A DNA stretch of 64,000 nt from Actinoallomurus sp048498315 (lineage in GTDB: Bacteria > Actinomycetota > Actinomycetes > Streptosporangiales > Streptosporangiaceae): the NCBI GenBank assembly GCA_048498315.1, contig JBEHYF010000003.1, forward strand, positions 37,405 through 101,404. Direction: 5' to 3'. Made by a program: the position numbers and the translations under genes. How positions within the stretch are numbered: position 1 is the first letter of the stretch; every line of letters starts with the position of its first letter. Of this stretch, positions 44,892-54,538 are shown in pieces. The notes beneath the pieces were generated by a model. That model did not search any database and had not been told where the DNA came from. It saw nothing but the letters and a program-made list of their open reading frames with translations.

Positions 44892-47800
44892 ATGCCGCAA
44901 CCCTGTCACGAACAGGCGCGATCATCTGTTCCAATCACTTATGTGCCACCAGCAACCTATCGCCTCGTGCGGCGCGCCGGCCCCGCCCGGTCGCGGCCGC
45001 CCGTGCTCGACGAGCACCAGCGACGGGTCGTGGTGCACCCCGGCGGGCCGCTGCTCGTGCTGGCCGGGCCGGGTACCGGCAAGACCACGACGATCGTCGA
45101 GACCGTCGTCGACCGCATCGAGAACCGCGGCGTCGACCCCGGGCGCGTCCTGGTGCTGACGTTCGGGCGCAAGGCGGCGGGCGAGCTGCGGGAACGGATC
45201 ACCGGCCGGCTGCGGCGCACGATCCGCACGCCGCTGGCGCTGACCTTCCACTCCTACGCGTACGCCCTGCTGCGCCGCGAGGCCGTGCTCGACGGCGAGG
45301 AGCCGCCGCGCCTGCTGTCCGGGCCCGAGCACCTGCTGGAGGTCCGGCGGCTGCTGGCCGGTGAGGTCGCCGACGGTGCGCGGGCGTGGCCGCCACGGCT
45401 GCACGAGACGCTGAAGACCCGCGGTTTCGCCGAGGAGCTGCGCGACTTCATCCTGCGCGCCGCCGAGCGCGGCCTCGGCCCGGCGGACCTGGTCAACCTC
45501 GGCCGCGCCCACCATCGGGACGACTGGTACGCCGCCGGCCGCTTCCTGCACCGCTACGAGCAGCGCTTCGACGTCGACCCGATCGTGGCCTACGACTACG
45601 CCGAGCTGGTCCGCGCTGCCGCCGGGCTGCTGAACGACGCGGACGTGCGGCGGCGCGAGCGGGCCGCGTACGACATCGTGCTCGTGGACGAGTACCAGGA
45701 CACCGACCCGGCGCAGGAGTACCTCCTCCAGCAGCTCGCCGGCGGCGGGAAGGACCTCATCGTCGTCGGCGACCCCGACCAGTCGATCTACGGGTTCCGC
45801 GGCGCCGACGTGACCGGCATCCTGGAGTTCCCGCGGCGGTTCCGCACGGTCACGGGTGAGGAGGCTCCGGTCGTCGCGCTGCGCACCTGCCGCCGCATGG
45901 CCCCGCCGATCCTGGAGGCGTCCCGGCGCATCGCGGCGCGGCTGCCGATCGGGGGGCTGTCCGGCGACCACCGCGACCTGCGGTCGGCGTCCCTCACCGG
46001 TGAGGTCGCCGGCGGGGAGCGGCCTGGCACCGGCCCGGCCGCCGGAGCGGTCGGCGGTGCGGGCGTAGATGCGGGCGGGCATGCGGGCGTAGATGCGGGT
46101 GGAGGCTCAGGCGGCGGCGTGCCCGGCCGTGCGGCGGAGACCGCGGCCGATGTCGGGAACGCCGGTGCCGGCCGTGCGGCGGGCCCGGCCGGCGACGTGC
46201 CGGCAACGGTGCGGCCGCTCGGCCGGTCCGCGGTCCGGGACGCCGGTGCGCGGCCGACGGGCGTGCGAAGCCCCGATATGTGGCAGGCCGACACGCTGCC
46301 GTTCGACCTGCTGGGAGATGCCGGCACGGGCGCCCCGCACAGCGCCGCACCGCGTCCGGGCGCTCCCGGAGCCGCCCGTCGGGGGACCCGCGCCGCAGGG
46401 CGGGGGACCGGCGCCGACGGCGCTTCCGCGGACGGCGCGCGCGGGATCGGCGTCGGCGGGGAGGAGAGCGTCCGGCCGGATGCCGAGGGGAACCAGGCGC
46501 GGGCGGTGCGGGTGGTCGTGGCCGACAGCGCCAGCCAGGAGGCGGCGCTGGTCGCCGACGAGCTGCGCCGCGCGCACCTGCTGGACGACGTGCCCTGGTC
46601 GCGGATGGCGGTGCTGGTCCGCTCCGCCGTGCGCCAGGTGCCGCCGCTGCGCCGGGCGCTGGCCGCCGCGGGCGTGCCGGTGGTCGTCGCCGGCGACGAG
46701 GTGCCGATGGTCAACGAGCCCGGCGCGCGCCCGTTCATCGTGCTGCTGCGCGCGGCGCTGCGGCCGGCGCTGCTGGACGAGGAGGCCGCCGAGGAGCTGG
46801 TGCTCGGGCCGCTCGGCGGCGCCGACGCGCTCGGGCTGCGGCGGCTGCGCCGTGCCCTGCGCGACCTGCACTCGCTGAACGGCGGCGACCCGGCGGAGGG
46901 GATGCTCGTCCGGGCGCTCAACGACCCGCGCGAGCTGCTGCTGATCCATCCGAAGGTCCGCGCCCCGGCGGAGCGGGTCGCCCGGCTGATCGCGCTGGCC
47001 CGGGAGGTCGCCGGCCGCGGCGGCGGCATAGAGGACGTCCTGTGGGAGGTGTGGCAGGTCAGCGGCCTGGCCGACCGGCTGCTGGAGCAGAGCGTGCGGG
47101 GCGGCGCGCGCGGCGCGGCGGCCGACCGCGAGCTCGACGCGGTCGTCGCGCTGTTCGAGATGGCGGCGCGGTTCACCGATCGGCTGCCGCAGGCGGGGCC
47201 CGAGGTGTTCCTCGACGACCTGGCCGCCCAGGAGATCCCCGGCGACACGCTCGCCGAGCGGGCGCCCGAGGGCGAGGCCGTGCGGATCCTCACCGCGCAC
47301 CGGTCGAAGGGCCTCGAATGGGACGTCGTCATCGTCGCCGGGGTGCAGGAGGGCGTCTGGCCGGACCTGCGGCTGCGCGGCTCGCTGCTGGGCATCGAGG
47401 AGCTGATCGAGGCGGCATCCGGCGTCGCCGAGCCCGACGGCACCGGCGCCTCGCTCGCGGCGAAGATGCTGGAGGAGGAGCGGCGGCTGTTCTACGTCGC
47501 GGTGACCCGCGCCCGGCACCGGCTGCTCGTCACGGCGGTCGGCGGCGAGGATACCGAGGAGCGGCCGTCGCGTTTCCTGCGCGAGCTGCTGCCCGGCGCG
47601 ACCGAGCACGCCCAGCTCGACGAGCGCACCCGGTGGCTGTCGCTGCGCGCGCTCGTCGCCGACCTGCGCTCGGCGGTGACCGACCCGAAGACCCCGGTAC
47701 CGCTGCGCCGCGCCGCCGCCGGCCACCTGGCCCGCCTGGCCCGGGCCGGCGTGCAGGGTGCCGACCCGCGAAGCTGGTACGCGCTGACCGAGCTGTCCGC

Positions 47801-48602
47801 CGACGGGCCGGCGTTCGCCGACGACGAGCCGATCACGCTGTCGCCGTCGCAGGTGGAGGTGTTCGACAAGTGCGGGCTGCGCTGGCTGCTGGCCGCGTGC
47901 GTCGGCGCACAGGACGGCGGCGTGGGGGAGTTCGCCACGATGGGACGGGTCGTGCACGCGGTGGCCGAGCTGGTCGGCGGTGACAGCGGCGTGGACGACG
48001 CCGACATCGCCAAGCGGCTCGATGAGATCTGGGACGACCTGGACTTCCGCAGTGCGTGGTATTCGGCGAAGCAGCGGAAGCAGGCCGAGGAGATGGTGGG
48101 TAAGTTCCTGGCCTGGCACCGGCGGGCCGGGGCGCGCGAGCTGGTGTCGATCGAGGAGCCGTTCAGCCTCGATCTCGGCCGGGTGAAGATCCGCGGCCGG
48201 ATCGACCGGGCCGAGCGGGACGGCGACGGGCGCGCCTGGATCGTCGACATCAAGACCTCCAGCGCCCCCGTGCGCGAGGAGGACCTCGCCCGGCATCCGC
48301 AGCTCGGCGTCTACCAGCTCGCCGTCATGCTCGGCGCGTTCGCCGACAAGGGCCTGATCGAGCCGGGCGGCGCGGAGCTGATCCAGGTCGGCAAGGCCTC
48401 CTACGCGGCGCGCGTGCGGGTCCAGACGCAGCCGTCCCCGGCCACCGACGGCGACCCGGACTGGCCGCGCAAGCTGGTCGACCGCGTCGCCGCGGGCATG
48501 GCAGCCCCGGCGTTCGAGGCCCGGCGCGACGACCACTGCCGCACCTGCCCGGTCCGGAGCTGCTGTCCGGCGCACGACGACGGCGGCCAGGTGATGCCGT
48601 GA
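44892..48602 (+). CDS. adnA: AdnA-like UvrD-type helicase/RecB-type nuclease subunit with low-complexity insertion
   Basis: 1236 aa. UvrD-family motor: Walker A VLAGPGTGKTTTIVE (~residue 60), VLTFGRKAAGELRERI (Ia), LVDEYQDTDPAQEYLLQQL (II), GDPDQSIYGFRGAD (III), ILTAHRSKGLEWDVVIVAG (V) and FYVAVTRARHRLL (VI). A C-terminal RecB-like nuclease has GRIDRAERDGDGRAWIVDIK (~1105-1120) and Cys clusters (FDKCGLRW, CRTCPVRSCCP) for an Fe-S cluster. About 150 residues of Gly/Ala-rich sequence (~376-536) are inserted in the motor, explaining the excess over the ~1050 aa of mycobacterial AdnA. It resects double-strand breaks with AdnB. The start is uncertain; GTG 44943 is an alternative. Confidence 0.9.
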   Translation: MPQPCHEQARSSVPITYVPPATYRLVRRAGPARSRPPVLDEHQRRVVVHPGGPLLVLAGPGTGKTTTIVETVVDRIENRGVDPGRVLVLTFGRKAAGELRERITGRLRRTIRTPLALTFHSYAYALLRREAVLDGEEPPRLLSGPEHLLEVRRLLAGEVADGARAWPPRLHETLKTRGFAEELRDFILRAAERGLGPADLVNLGRAHHRDDWYAAGRFLHRYEQRFDVDPIVAYDYAELVRAAAGLLNDADVRRRERAAYDIVLVDEYQDTDPAQEYLLQQLAGGGKDLIVVGDPDQSIYGFRGADVTGILEFPRRFRTVTGEEAPVVALRTCRRMAPPILEASRRIAARLPIGGLSGDHRDLRSASLTGEVAGGERPGTGPAAGAVGGAGVDAGGHAGVDAGGGSGGGVPGRAAETAADVGNAGAGRAAGPAGDVPATVRPLGRSAVRDAGARPTGVRSPDMWQADTLPFDLLGDAGTGAPHSAAPRPGAPGAARRGTRAAGRGTGADGASADGARGIGVGGEESVRPDAEGNQARAVRVVVADSASQEAALVADELRRAHLLDDVPWSRMAVLVRSAVRQVPPLRRALAAAGVPVVVAGDEVPMVNEPGARPFIVLLRAALRPALLDEEAAEELVLGPLGGADALGLRRLRRALRDLHSLNGGDPAEGMLVRALNDPRELLLIHPKVRAPAERVARLIALAREVAGRGGGIEDVLWEVWQVSGLADRLLEQSVRGGARGAAADRELDAVVALFEMAARFTDRLPQAGPEVFLDDLAAQEIPGDTLAERAPEGEAVRILTAHRSKGLEWDVVIVAGVQEGVWPDLRLRGSLLGIEELIEAASGVAEPDGTGASLAAKMLEEERRLFYVAVTRARHRLLVTAVGGEDTEERPSRFLRELLPGATEHAQLDERTRWLSLRALVADLRSAVTDPKTPVPLRRAAAGHLARLARAGVQGADPRSWYALTELSADGPAFADDEPITLSPSQVEVFDKCGLRWLLAACVGAQDGGVGEFATMGRVVHAVAELVGGDSGVDDADIAKRLDEIWDDLDFRSAWYSAKQRKQAEEMVGKFLAWHRRAGARELVSIEEPFSLDLGRVKIRGRIDRAERDGDGRAWIVDIKTSSAPVREEDLARHPQLGVYQLAVMLGAFADKGLIEPGGAELIQVGKASYAARVRVQTQPSPATDGDPDWPRKLVDRVAAGMAAPAFEARRDDHCRTCPVRSCCPAHDDGGQVMP

Positions 48603-48687
48603 CCGTGTGGCGACGCACCGGCCGCGCGGCGCCCGGCGATCGGCCGGCGACCCGCGGAGCGCGGTCGGGTGGAGTGCGGGGCACGTC

Positions 48688-51600
48688 ATGATCAGCGCGC
48701 AGGAGCTGGCGCGGCGGCTCGGGATCCCCGAGCCGACCCCCGACCAGGCCGCCGTCATCGAGGCGCCGCTCGCCCCGATGGCGGTGATCGCCGGGGCGGG
48801 GTCGGGCAAGAGCGAGACGATGGCCGCCCGCGTCGTGTGGCTGGTCGCGAACGGGCTGATCCGGCCCGAGCGGGTGCTCGGCCTGACGTTCACCCGCAAG
48901 GCCGCGGCCGAGCTGGCCGACCGCGTCCGCCGCCGCCTCGACCAGCTCCGCGAGCACGATGACATCGTCGACCCCTCCGTCCTCGACGGCGAGCCGACCG
49001 TGTCGACCTACCACGCGTACGCGGCGCGGCTGTTCGGCGACCACGCGCTGCGTGCCGCGCTGGAGCCGACGATGCGGCTGGTGACCCCGGCGGTGGCGTG
49101 GCAGATCGCGGCGCGTGCCGTCGAGGCGTACGACGGGCCGATGGACGCCGTCGAGTGGGGGCCCGACACCGTCACCAAGGCGGTCATCGCGCTGTCCGGG
49201 GAGCTGGCCGAGCACCTGCGCACGCCGGACGACGTGTACAAGGTGGGCGAATGGCTGCGCAAGCGCGCCGCCGAGGTGAAGAAACCGACGAAGACGCACC
49301 AGGGCAGGATCCTGTCCGCGCAGGACGTGCGCGAGCAGCTCATGCCGCTGGTCGAGGCGTACCGGCGGGCCAAGGCCAAGCGCGAGGTGCTCGACCACGG
49401 CGACCAGATGGCGCTGGCCGCGCGGATCGCGGCGGAGCATCCGGAGGTCGGGCAGATCGAGCGGTCGCGGTACGCCGCGGTGCTGCTGGACGAATACCAG
49501 GACACCGGCCACGCCCAGCTCGTGCTGCTCAAGTCGCTGTTCGGCGGCGGGCACCCGGTGACGGCGGTCGGCGACCCCTGCCAGTCGATCTACGGCTGGC
49601 GCGGCGCGAGCGCCGGCAACCTGCTCGGCTTCGTCCGCGACTTCCCTCACGGCGACCGCCCGGCGCCGATGCGGCAGCTTTCCACCAGCTTCCGCAACGG
49701 CGAGCGGGTGCTCGACGCGGCCGCCCGGATCCAGGCGGAGCTGCGCGAGGAGGCCAAGGACGTACCTCGCCTGTGGCCGGGTGCCGCCCAGCTGGGCCGC
49801 GGGCGGGTCGAATGCGCGCTGCTGGACACCGTGGAGGACGAGGCGGAGCGGCTGGCCGAGCGGATCCACCGCCTGCTGCGGCAGCCGAAGGACACCGCCC
49901 CCGACGGCGGCCCGTGGGACAAGGCCGGACGGCACGGCCCGGGCCTCCAGCCGTCCGACGTCGCCGTGCTGGCCCGCAAGCGCGCACAGTTCCCGCCGAT
50001 CCGGGCGGCGCTGGAGGCACGCGGAATCCCGGTGGAGGTGGTCGGGCTCGGCGGGCTGCTCACGGTGCCCGAGGTGCAGGACGTCGTCGCCACGCTCCGG
50101 GTGGTGCACGACCCGACGGCGGGCGCGTCGCTGGCCCGCCTGCTCACCGGCCCGCGCTGGCGGATGGGCCCGCGCGACCTGGTCGCGCTCGGCCGCCGCG
50201 CCCGCGAGCTGGCCCGCGAGTCCGCCCGTGACCTGAGTGCCGACGGTGCGGCCGAGGCCCAGCGCGGTGCGGCGGACGGCCCGCCGGCCGGACCGCCGGA
50301 CGGCGACCCGCTACGGCAGGTGGTCGAGGAGCTGAATGACGAGGGCGGCAGCCTCGTGGACGCCCTCGACGACCTCGGCCCGGCGGAGAACTACACCGCA
50401 GAGGGATTCGCCCGGCTCGAACGCCTCCGCGACGAGCTGCGGACGCTGCGCCGGCACGTCGGTCTGCCGCTGCCCGACCTGGTCACCGAGGTGGAGCGGA
50501 CGCTCGGCCTGGACATCGAGGTGGCCTCGCGTCCCGGAGTGGACCCGGTCACCGCCCGCGCCGACCTCGACGCGTTCGTCGACGCCGCCGCCGCGTTCGC
50601 GGGCGACGCCGAGGACCCGACGCTGGGCGCCTTCCTCGCCTACCTCAAGGCCGCCGAGTCCGAGGAGTTCGGCCTGGAGGCCGGGCGGGTCGGCGAGACG
50701 AACAGCGTCAAGCTGCTCACCGTGCACGCCGCCAAGGGCCTCGAATGGGACGTCGTGGCCATCCCCGGCCTGGTGTGGGCGCCGACGAGAGACGGCGCGC
50801 CCGGGGCCGGGTCGGTGTTCCCCGCCAAGCCGCAAAGCTCGTCGCGGTGGACGACGAACCCGCGGATCCTGCCGTACCCGCTGCGCGGTGACCGCGCCGA
50901 CCTGCCCTCGCTCGCCGGGCTGAGCAAGGACGACATCGAGACGTTCAACGCCGCCACCGCCGACCGCGACCTGCGCGAGGAACGCCGCCTCGCGTACGTC
51001 GCGGTGACCCGGGCCCGGTACCTGGTGATCGCCACCGGGTACCGGTGGGGCACCTCCAGCCGCCCCCTCCAGCCGTCGCCGTTCCTGGAGGAGATCCGCG
51101 AGGCGTGCGAGGCCGGCGCGGGCCAGGTCGGCCACTGGGCGGACGAGCCGGTCGGCGAGGATAACCCGCTGCTCGCTGAGCAGGAGACCGCCTCCTGGCC
51201 GGTCACTCCCGAGGGCGAGCGGTACGACCTGGTCGCCGAGGGCGCCCGCATGGTCACCGACGCCATGCAGGGCCGGCTCCGCTGGGACACGGCCGCCTAC
51301 TCCGCGCCGTCGCCCCGCGACCGCCGGCGCCTGTCCGCCTGGGCGCGCGACGTGGAACTGTTGCTCGCCGAGCGGGACCGCGCCCGCGGCACCGACGGCC
51401 TCGCGGTGGACCTGCCCGCGTACCTGTCGGTGTCGTCGCTGATCACGCTCGCCCGCGACCCGGCCGCGCTGGCCCGCCAGATCCGCCGTCCGCTGCCGAG
51501 GCCGCCCGCCCCGTACGCGCGGCGCGGCACCGCCTTCCACCGCTGGCTGGAGGCCCGCTGGGGGCAGCAGCGGCTGCTCGACCTGGACGACCTGCCCGGC

Positions 51601-52008
51601 GCCTCCGACGAGGGCGCCGGCGACGATGCCCAGCTCGCCGCGCTGCAGGCCGCGTTCGAGCGCAGTGCCTGGGCCGACCGCGAGCCGGTGGAGGTCGAGG
51701 TGCCGTTCGAGACCATCATCGGTGACCGGTTGATCCGCGGCCGCATGGACGCGGTCTTCCGCACCGACGACGGCGGCTACGAGGTCGTCGACTGGAAGAC
51801 CGGCCGCCCGCCGTCCGGAGACGAGGCGGCGGTCGTGTCCGTGCAGCTCGCGGCGTACCGCCTGGCATGGTCCCAGCTCGTCGGCGTGCCGGTGGGACGC
51901 GTCAGCGCCGCCTTCCACTACGTCGCGGCGAACGAGACGATCCGTCCCACCGACCTGCTCGACGCCGACGGCCTCGCCGCCCTCATCGACGGGATTCCCA
52001 GCGCCTGA
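48688..52008 (+). CDS. adnB: AdnB-like UvrD-type helicase/RecB-type nuclease subunit
   Basis: 1106 aa, matching mycobacterial AdnB (~1100). Motor motifs: VIAGAGSGKSETMAARVVWL (Walker A near residue 36), GLTFTRKAAAELADRV, LLDEYQDTGHAQLVLLKSLF, GDPCQSIYGWRGAS, LLTVHAAKGLEWDVVAIPGL, YVAVTRARYLV. C-terminal nuclease: RGTAFHRWLEARWGQ, then GRMDAVFRTDDGGYEVVDWK with the active-site D-x-K (~1033). It forms the heterodimeric end-resection motor with AdnA encoded directly upstream. ATG 48688 is taken because conserved sequence (MISAQELARRLG) starts there; GTG 48607 gives a non-conserved leader. Walker A is intact in both subunits. Confidence 0.92.
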   Translation: MISAQELARRLGIPEPTPDQAAVIEAPLAPMAVIAGAGSGKSETMAARVVWLVANGLIRPERVLGLTFTRKAAAELADRVRRRLDQLREHDDIVDPSVLDGEPTVSTYHAYAARLFGDHALRAALEPTMRLVTPAVAWQIAARAVEAYDGPMDAVEWGPDTVTKAVIALSGELAEHLRTPDDVYKVGEWLRKRAAEVKKPTKTHQGRILSAQDVREQLMPLVEAYRRAKAKREVLDHGDQMALAARIAAEHPEVGQIERSRYAAVLLDEYQDTGHAQLVLLKSLFGGGHPVTAVGDPCQSIYGWRGASAGNLLGFVRDFPHGDRPAPMRQLSTSFRNGERVLDAAARIQAELREEAKDVPRLWPGAAQLGRGRVECALLDTVEDEAERLAERIHRLLRQPKDTAPDGGPWDKAGRHGPGLQPSDVAVLARKRAQFPPIRAALEARGIPVEVVGLGGLLTVPEVQDVVATLRVVHDPTAGASLARLLTGPRWRMGPRDLVALGRRARELARESARDLSADGAAEAQRGAADGPPAGPPDGDPLRQVVEELNDEGGSLVDALDDLGPAENYTAEGFARLERLRDELRTLRRHVGLPLPDLVTEVERTLGLDIEVASRPGVDPVTARADLDAFVDAAAAFAGDAEDPTLGAFLAYLKAAESEEFGLEAGRVGETNSVKLLTVHAAKGLEWDVVAIPGLVWAPTRDGAPGAGSVFPAKPQSSSRWTTNPRILPYPLRGDRADLPSLAGLSKDDIETFNAATADRDLREERRLAYVAVTRARYLVIATGYRWGTSSRPLQPSPFLEEIREACEAGAGQVGHWADEPVGEDNPLLAEQETASWPVTPEGERYDLVAEGARMVTDAMQGRLRWDTAAYSAPSPRDRRRLSAWARDVELLLAERDRARGTDGLAVDLPAYLSVSSLITLARDPAALARQIRRPLPRPPAPYARRGTAFHRWLEARWGQQRLLDLDDLPGASDEGAGDDAQLAALQAAFERSAWADREPVEVEVPFETIIGDRLIRGRMDAVFRTDDGGYEVVDWKTGRPPSGDEAAVVSVQLAAYRLAWSQLVGVPVGRVSAAFHYVAANETIRPTDLLDADGLAALIDGIPSA

Positions 52009-52534
52009 TCACGGCGGATCGGGCCGGATCTCCACGGGAGGTCACCGCGGGAGCCGGGGCCTCTGGAACGTCCGGTGAAATCCGGAACCAGGCCTTCGCC
52101 CACCGTGTCGAGCCTACCGTCCCCAGTGAGCCGGAGGCCGGCGCCGGTACGTCCTCGTTCCAGGAGCCCGGCGAGGTCGCCGTCGCCCAGCTCGGCCGGC
52201 TCGCCCGCGAACACGACCGAGCCCCGGCGCGACCACGGGGACGTCGACCAGCGCGGCCAGCCATAGCGGGATGTGCCAGACCCGCACCGCCTGCCACAGC
52301 AGGTACACCACGAGCATGGCGACGGCGCCGAAGCCGATGTTCCGAGTGCGGTGATCGAGCCCACCGCCAGCCCGGCCGGCGCCAGGTCGGCGGCGAGCAT
52401 CAGCCGAGGCCCGGAGCGCAGACCGGGCGGGGCAGCAGGCCGCGCGCCGCGATCTGCTCACCGGTGACGCGCATCGAGGGCTTGCCGCGCACCAGCCCGC
52501 GCGCCGGGTCGTTGCTCGCCCGCCGCCGGTACGG
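52009..52534 (-). pseudogene. possible decayed membrane-protein gene (unidentified)
   Basis: On the minus strand, pieces in different frames look like one former protein: LMLAADLAPAGLAVGSI (52400 to about 52350), then RTRNIGFGAVAMLVVYLLWQ and VRVWHIPLWLAALVDVPVV with a clear membrane helix, then VVFAGEPAELGDGDLAGLLE followed by LRLTGDGRLDTVGEGLVPDF. Two frame changes would join them. I do not recognise the family and the reading is tentative; the alternative is that this 526-bp stretch is non-coding. Confidence 0.35.
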
Positions 52535-53215
52535 TCACGCGTCGCAGCGGCCCGCCTCGTCGAGGCGGCGGCGCAGGGCGTCGTCGAGCTCCAGGTCCGC
52601 CGCCGCCAGCACCTCGTCGAGCTGGGCGACCGAGCTGACGCCGACGATCGGGATCACCGGCGGGTCGCCGCCCATGAGCCAGGCCAGCACCACCTGGTTC
52701 GGGGTCGCGCCAACCTCGGCCGCCACCTCGCGGAGCGCGGCGAGCCGCGCCGGCGTGCCCGGGTGGTCGTACGCGGGGTGCAGCGGCCGGTCCGGGTGCG
52801 CGTACGCGCCCCGCATCACCGGTCCGTAAGCCCACAGGCTGATGTCCGGCTCGCTGCGCACGTAGTCGAGCACCTCCGCGCCGACGTTCCCGAAGACGTG
52901 GACGTCCGGGCCGGTGACGTCCATCCGCGGCCGCACGTACGAGTGGCGGAGCTGCAGGCACGTGTAGCCGGGACGGTCCTGGGCGCGGGCGATCGAACGG
53001 GCCCGCTCCACCTTCCACACGGCGTGGTTGCTGGCCCCGATGACGCCGACCGTGCCCTTCTCGACCAGCGACGCGAAATCGTCCACGGTCTCCTCCAGCG
53101 GTACCGTGCGGTCCTCGACGTGCGCGCGGGCGGCCCGCGGCCGGTCAAGCGTCCATGTAGACGAAGTCAGGTCATGACGCGTGGGCAGTGTGTTGCCGCA
53201 GGTCACAGCCTGCAC
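52535..53215 (-). pseudogene. aldo/keto reductase lacking its N-terminal third
   Basis: The frame carries the C-terminal two thirds of an AKR: AHVEDRTVPLEETVDDFASL, VGVIGASNHAVWKVERARS, YTCLQLRHSYVRPR, WAYGPVMRGAYA, then PNQVVLAWLMGGDPPVIPIV and GVSSVAQLDEVLAAADLELD. Full-length AKRs are ~320 aa; the first ~110 residues, with the catalytic Asp, Tyr and Lys, are missing, and the ~28 codons before AHVED are unrelated. The break lies near 53135, about 135 bp from an integrase fragment, so loss by insertion or deletion of a mobile element is likely. Almost certainly inactive. Confidence 0.75.
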
Positions 53216-53274
53216 TGCGGCCAGTTCGCTGGTATCGCGTCAGCACGATGTCATCGCGCCATGATTTCGTAGGG

Positions 53275-53541
53275 TCAGCGCCGTATCAGGGCGCCCGCCG
53301 CGCCGTCGCGCGGGTCTTCGTCGCCGCCGTTAGCGTTGAAGGCCGCGTCTATGGCGGACTGGGTCCGGTCGTCCCCTTCCGGGTAGAGATGACCATACGT
53401 GTCCGCAGTGATCATGACAGAGCTGTGGCCCATCAGGCCCCGCAGTGCTGGCAGCGACGTCTCGGCCGCGATCTGGAGTGAGGCGTACGTGTGCCGCAGG
53501 GCGTGGAACACCACGGTCTCAGGCACGCCATTTGTCAGCAC
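53275..53541 (-). mobile_element. tyrosine recombinase (phage/ICE integrase) C-terminal fragment
   Basis: About 88 codons. FHALRHTYASLQIAAETSLP holds the H-x-x-R pair, LMGHSSVMITADTYGHLYPE the second His and the nucleophilic Tyr. This is the end of the catalytic domain of a tyrosine integrase; the N-terminal ~300 residues, including the first catalytic Arg, are absent and replaced by the MarR gene. No attachment-site repeats or tRNA gene are visible nearby. It marks a former integrative element. Confidence 0.8.
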
Positions 53542-53987
53542 TGGTGGGCGCTGGGATGTAGGTGGTCCAGGAGTTTTTGTGACAGGCCGAGGAGCGCTGT
53601 GAGATCGGCGTCACCGAATTGCCCGGCGATCATTTCCTGCAGCACGGCCGCGTAGTGCGGCCGAGCGGCGCGAAGGATGTCCCGGCCTGCATTGGTCAAG
53701 ACCGCGTGGACCTCACGGCGGTTGTCGGCCGGGCGGTCCCGCTGTATCCAGCCTCGCTGGACGGTCCTGTCCACGATCCTGGTCAGGCCACCTGGCGTGA
53801 CCTGAAGCAGCTCGGCTAGTTCGGCCATTCGCCGCCGCTCGGACGAGGCGATGGAGATCCAAGCAAGCAGGTCGTGTTCGAGTAGCGAGCAGCCAACGCG
53901 GGCCACCAGTGTGGCGTTCAGCTCCTTGCAGATCATCGCGTCCGCCAGGTGGAGGTTTCGCCAGATCATCAGCACGGTGCTAGGCAT
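53535..53987 (-). CDS. MarR-family transcriptional regulator
   Basis: 150 aa. The winged helix-turn-helix is RMAELAELLQVTPGGLTRIV (residues ~50-69), the wing DRTVQRGWIQRDRPADNRRE, followed by VHAVLTNAGRDILRAARPHY. ATG 53987 has GGAG seven bases upstream and begins the conserved part; the open frame reaches 54083 across the neighbouring promoter. It is divergent from a nitroreductase-type gene with two palindromes in the 82-bp interval, the classical MarR control layout. The base composition looks less GC-rich than the neighbours (by eye), consistent with recent transfer. Confidence 0.88.
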   Translation of the reverse strand: MPSTVLMIWRNLHLADAMICKELNATLVARVGCSLLEHDLLAWISIASSERRRMAELAELLQVTPGGLTRIVDRTVQRGWIQRDRPADNRREVHAVLTNAGRDILRAARPHYAAVLQEMIAGQFGDADLTALLGLSQKLLDHLHPSAHQC

Positions 53988-54004
53988 GCGAGAGCTCCGT
54001 CTAC

Positions 54005-54043
54005 TTGCTTCAGCAACAGTTGTTTGGATAATACTTGAACAAC
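54005..54043 (+). promoter_or_regulatory. sigma-70-type promoter with two MarR operator-like palindromes
   Basis: TTGCTT (54005-54010), 16 bases, then GATAAT (54027-54032) forms a good vegetative promoter for the nitroreductase gene. TTGCT-TC-AGCAA (54005-54016) covers the -35. GTTGTT (54019-54024) and AACAAC (54038-54043) flank the -10 and start region. A regulator bound there would block transcription in both directions. Confidence 0.6.
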
Positions 54044-54069
54044 GAACATGTGCTCGGCAAGGAGGTGAC

Positions 54070-54537
54070 ATGGGCTTCGACACCCGTGCAGGACATTACG
54101 GCGCCCGTCCTCGCGGCTCCCGTGGTGCGCTCGGCCGCTGGGTGCAAGGGCAGATGATGAGGCATCACCGCCGCAAGGGCTGGAAGTTCCTGGGGATGGA
54201 CGTGCTCTTCCTGACGACCATCGGGCGCAAGAGCGGAGCCGAACGCATCACCCCGGTTGCGTGGTTTCCCGGCGGAGACGGAACTTGGCTGATCGTGGCA
54301 TCGGCGGCGGGGGCGGCGCAGAACCCCTCCTGGTACTACAACATCGCCGCACACCCCGACAGGCTGCAGATCGAGCTGGCTGGCCAGAAGATCGCCGTGA
54401 CCGCCGAGCAGCTCACCGGTGCAGCCCGTGAACAGGCATGGCAACAAATCATCGCCGCGCAGCCCCGCTATGCGCGATACCAGCAAAAGACCGACCGCGA
54501 ACTGCCGGTCATCCGCTTGGTGCCCCGCCCCGGCTGA
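54070..54537 (+). CDS. DDN-type nitroreductase/deazaflavin (F420)-dependent family protein
   Basis: 155 aa. WKFLGMDVLFLTTIGRKSGA, ERITPVAWFPGGDGTWLIVA and NPSWYYNIAAHPDRLQIELA form the split-barrel pattern of the actinobacterial deazaflavin-dependent nitroreductase (Ddn) family, which uses F420H2 to reduce quinones or nitro compounds. GGAGGTGA four bases before the ATG is a near-perfect ribosome binding site. It is under likely control of the divergent MarR. The stop codon runs straight into an IS110 transposase fragment. Confidence 0.87.
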   Translation: MGFDTRAGHYGARPRGSRGALGRWVQGQMMRHHRRKGWKFLGMDVLFLTTIGRKSGAERITPVAWFPGGDGTWLIVASAAGAAQNPSWYYNIAAHPDRLQIELAGQKIAVTAEQLTGAAREQAWQQIIAAQPRYARYQQKTDRELPVIRLVPRPG

Positions 54538-54538
54538 G

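Noticed and set aside
46107..48965. 952-codon minus-strand open frame
   Set aside because: Shadow of adnA and the start of adnB, produced by GC bias at third positions.
53142..53275. tRNA gene as attachment site for the integrase remnant
   Set aside because: No cloverleaf, anticodon arm or T-loop sequence is recognisable between the AKR and integrase fragments.
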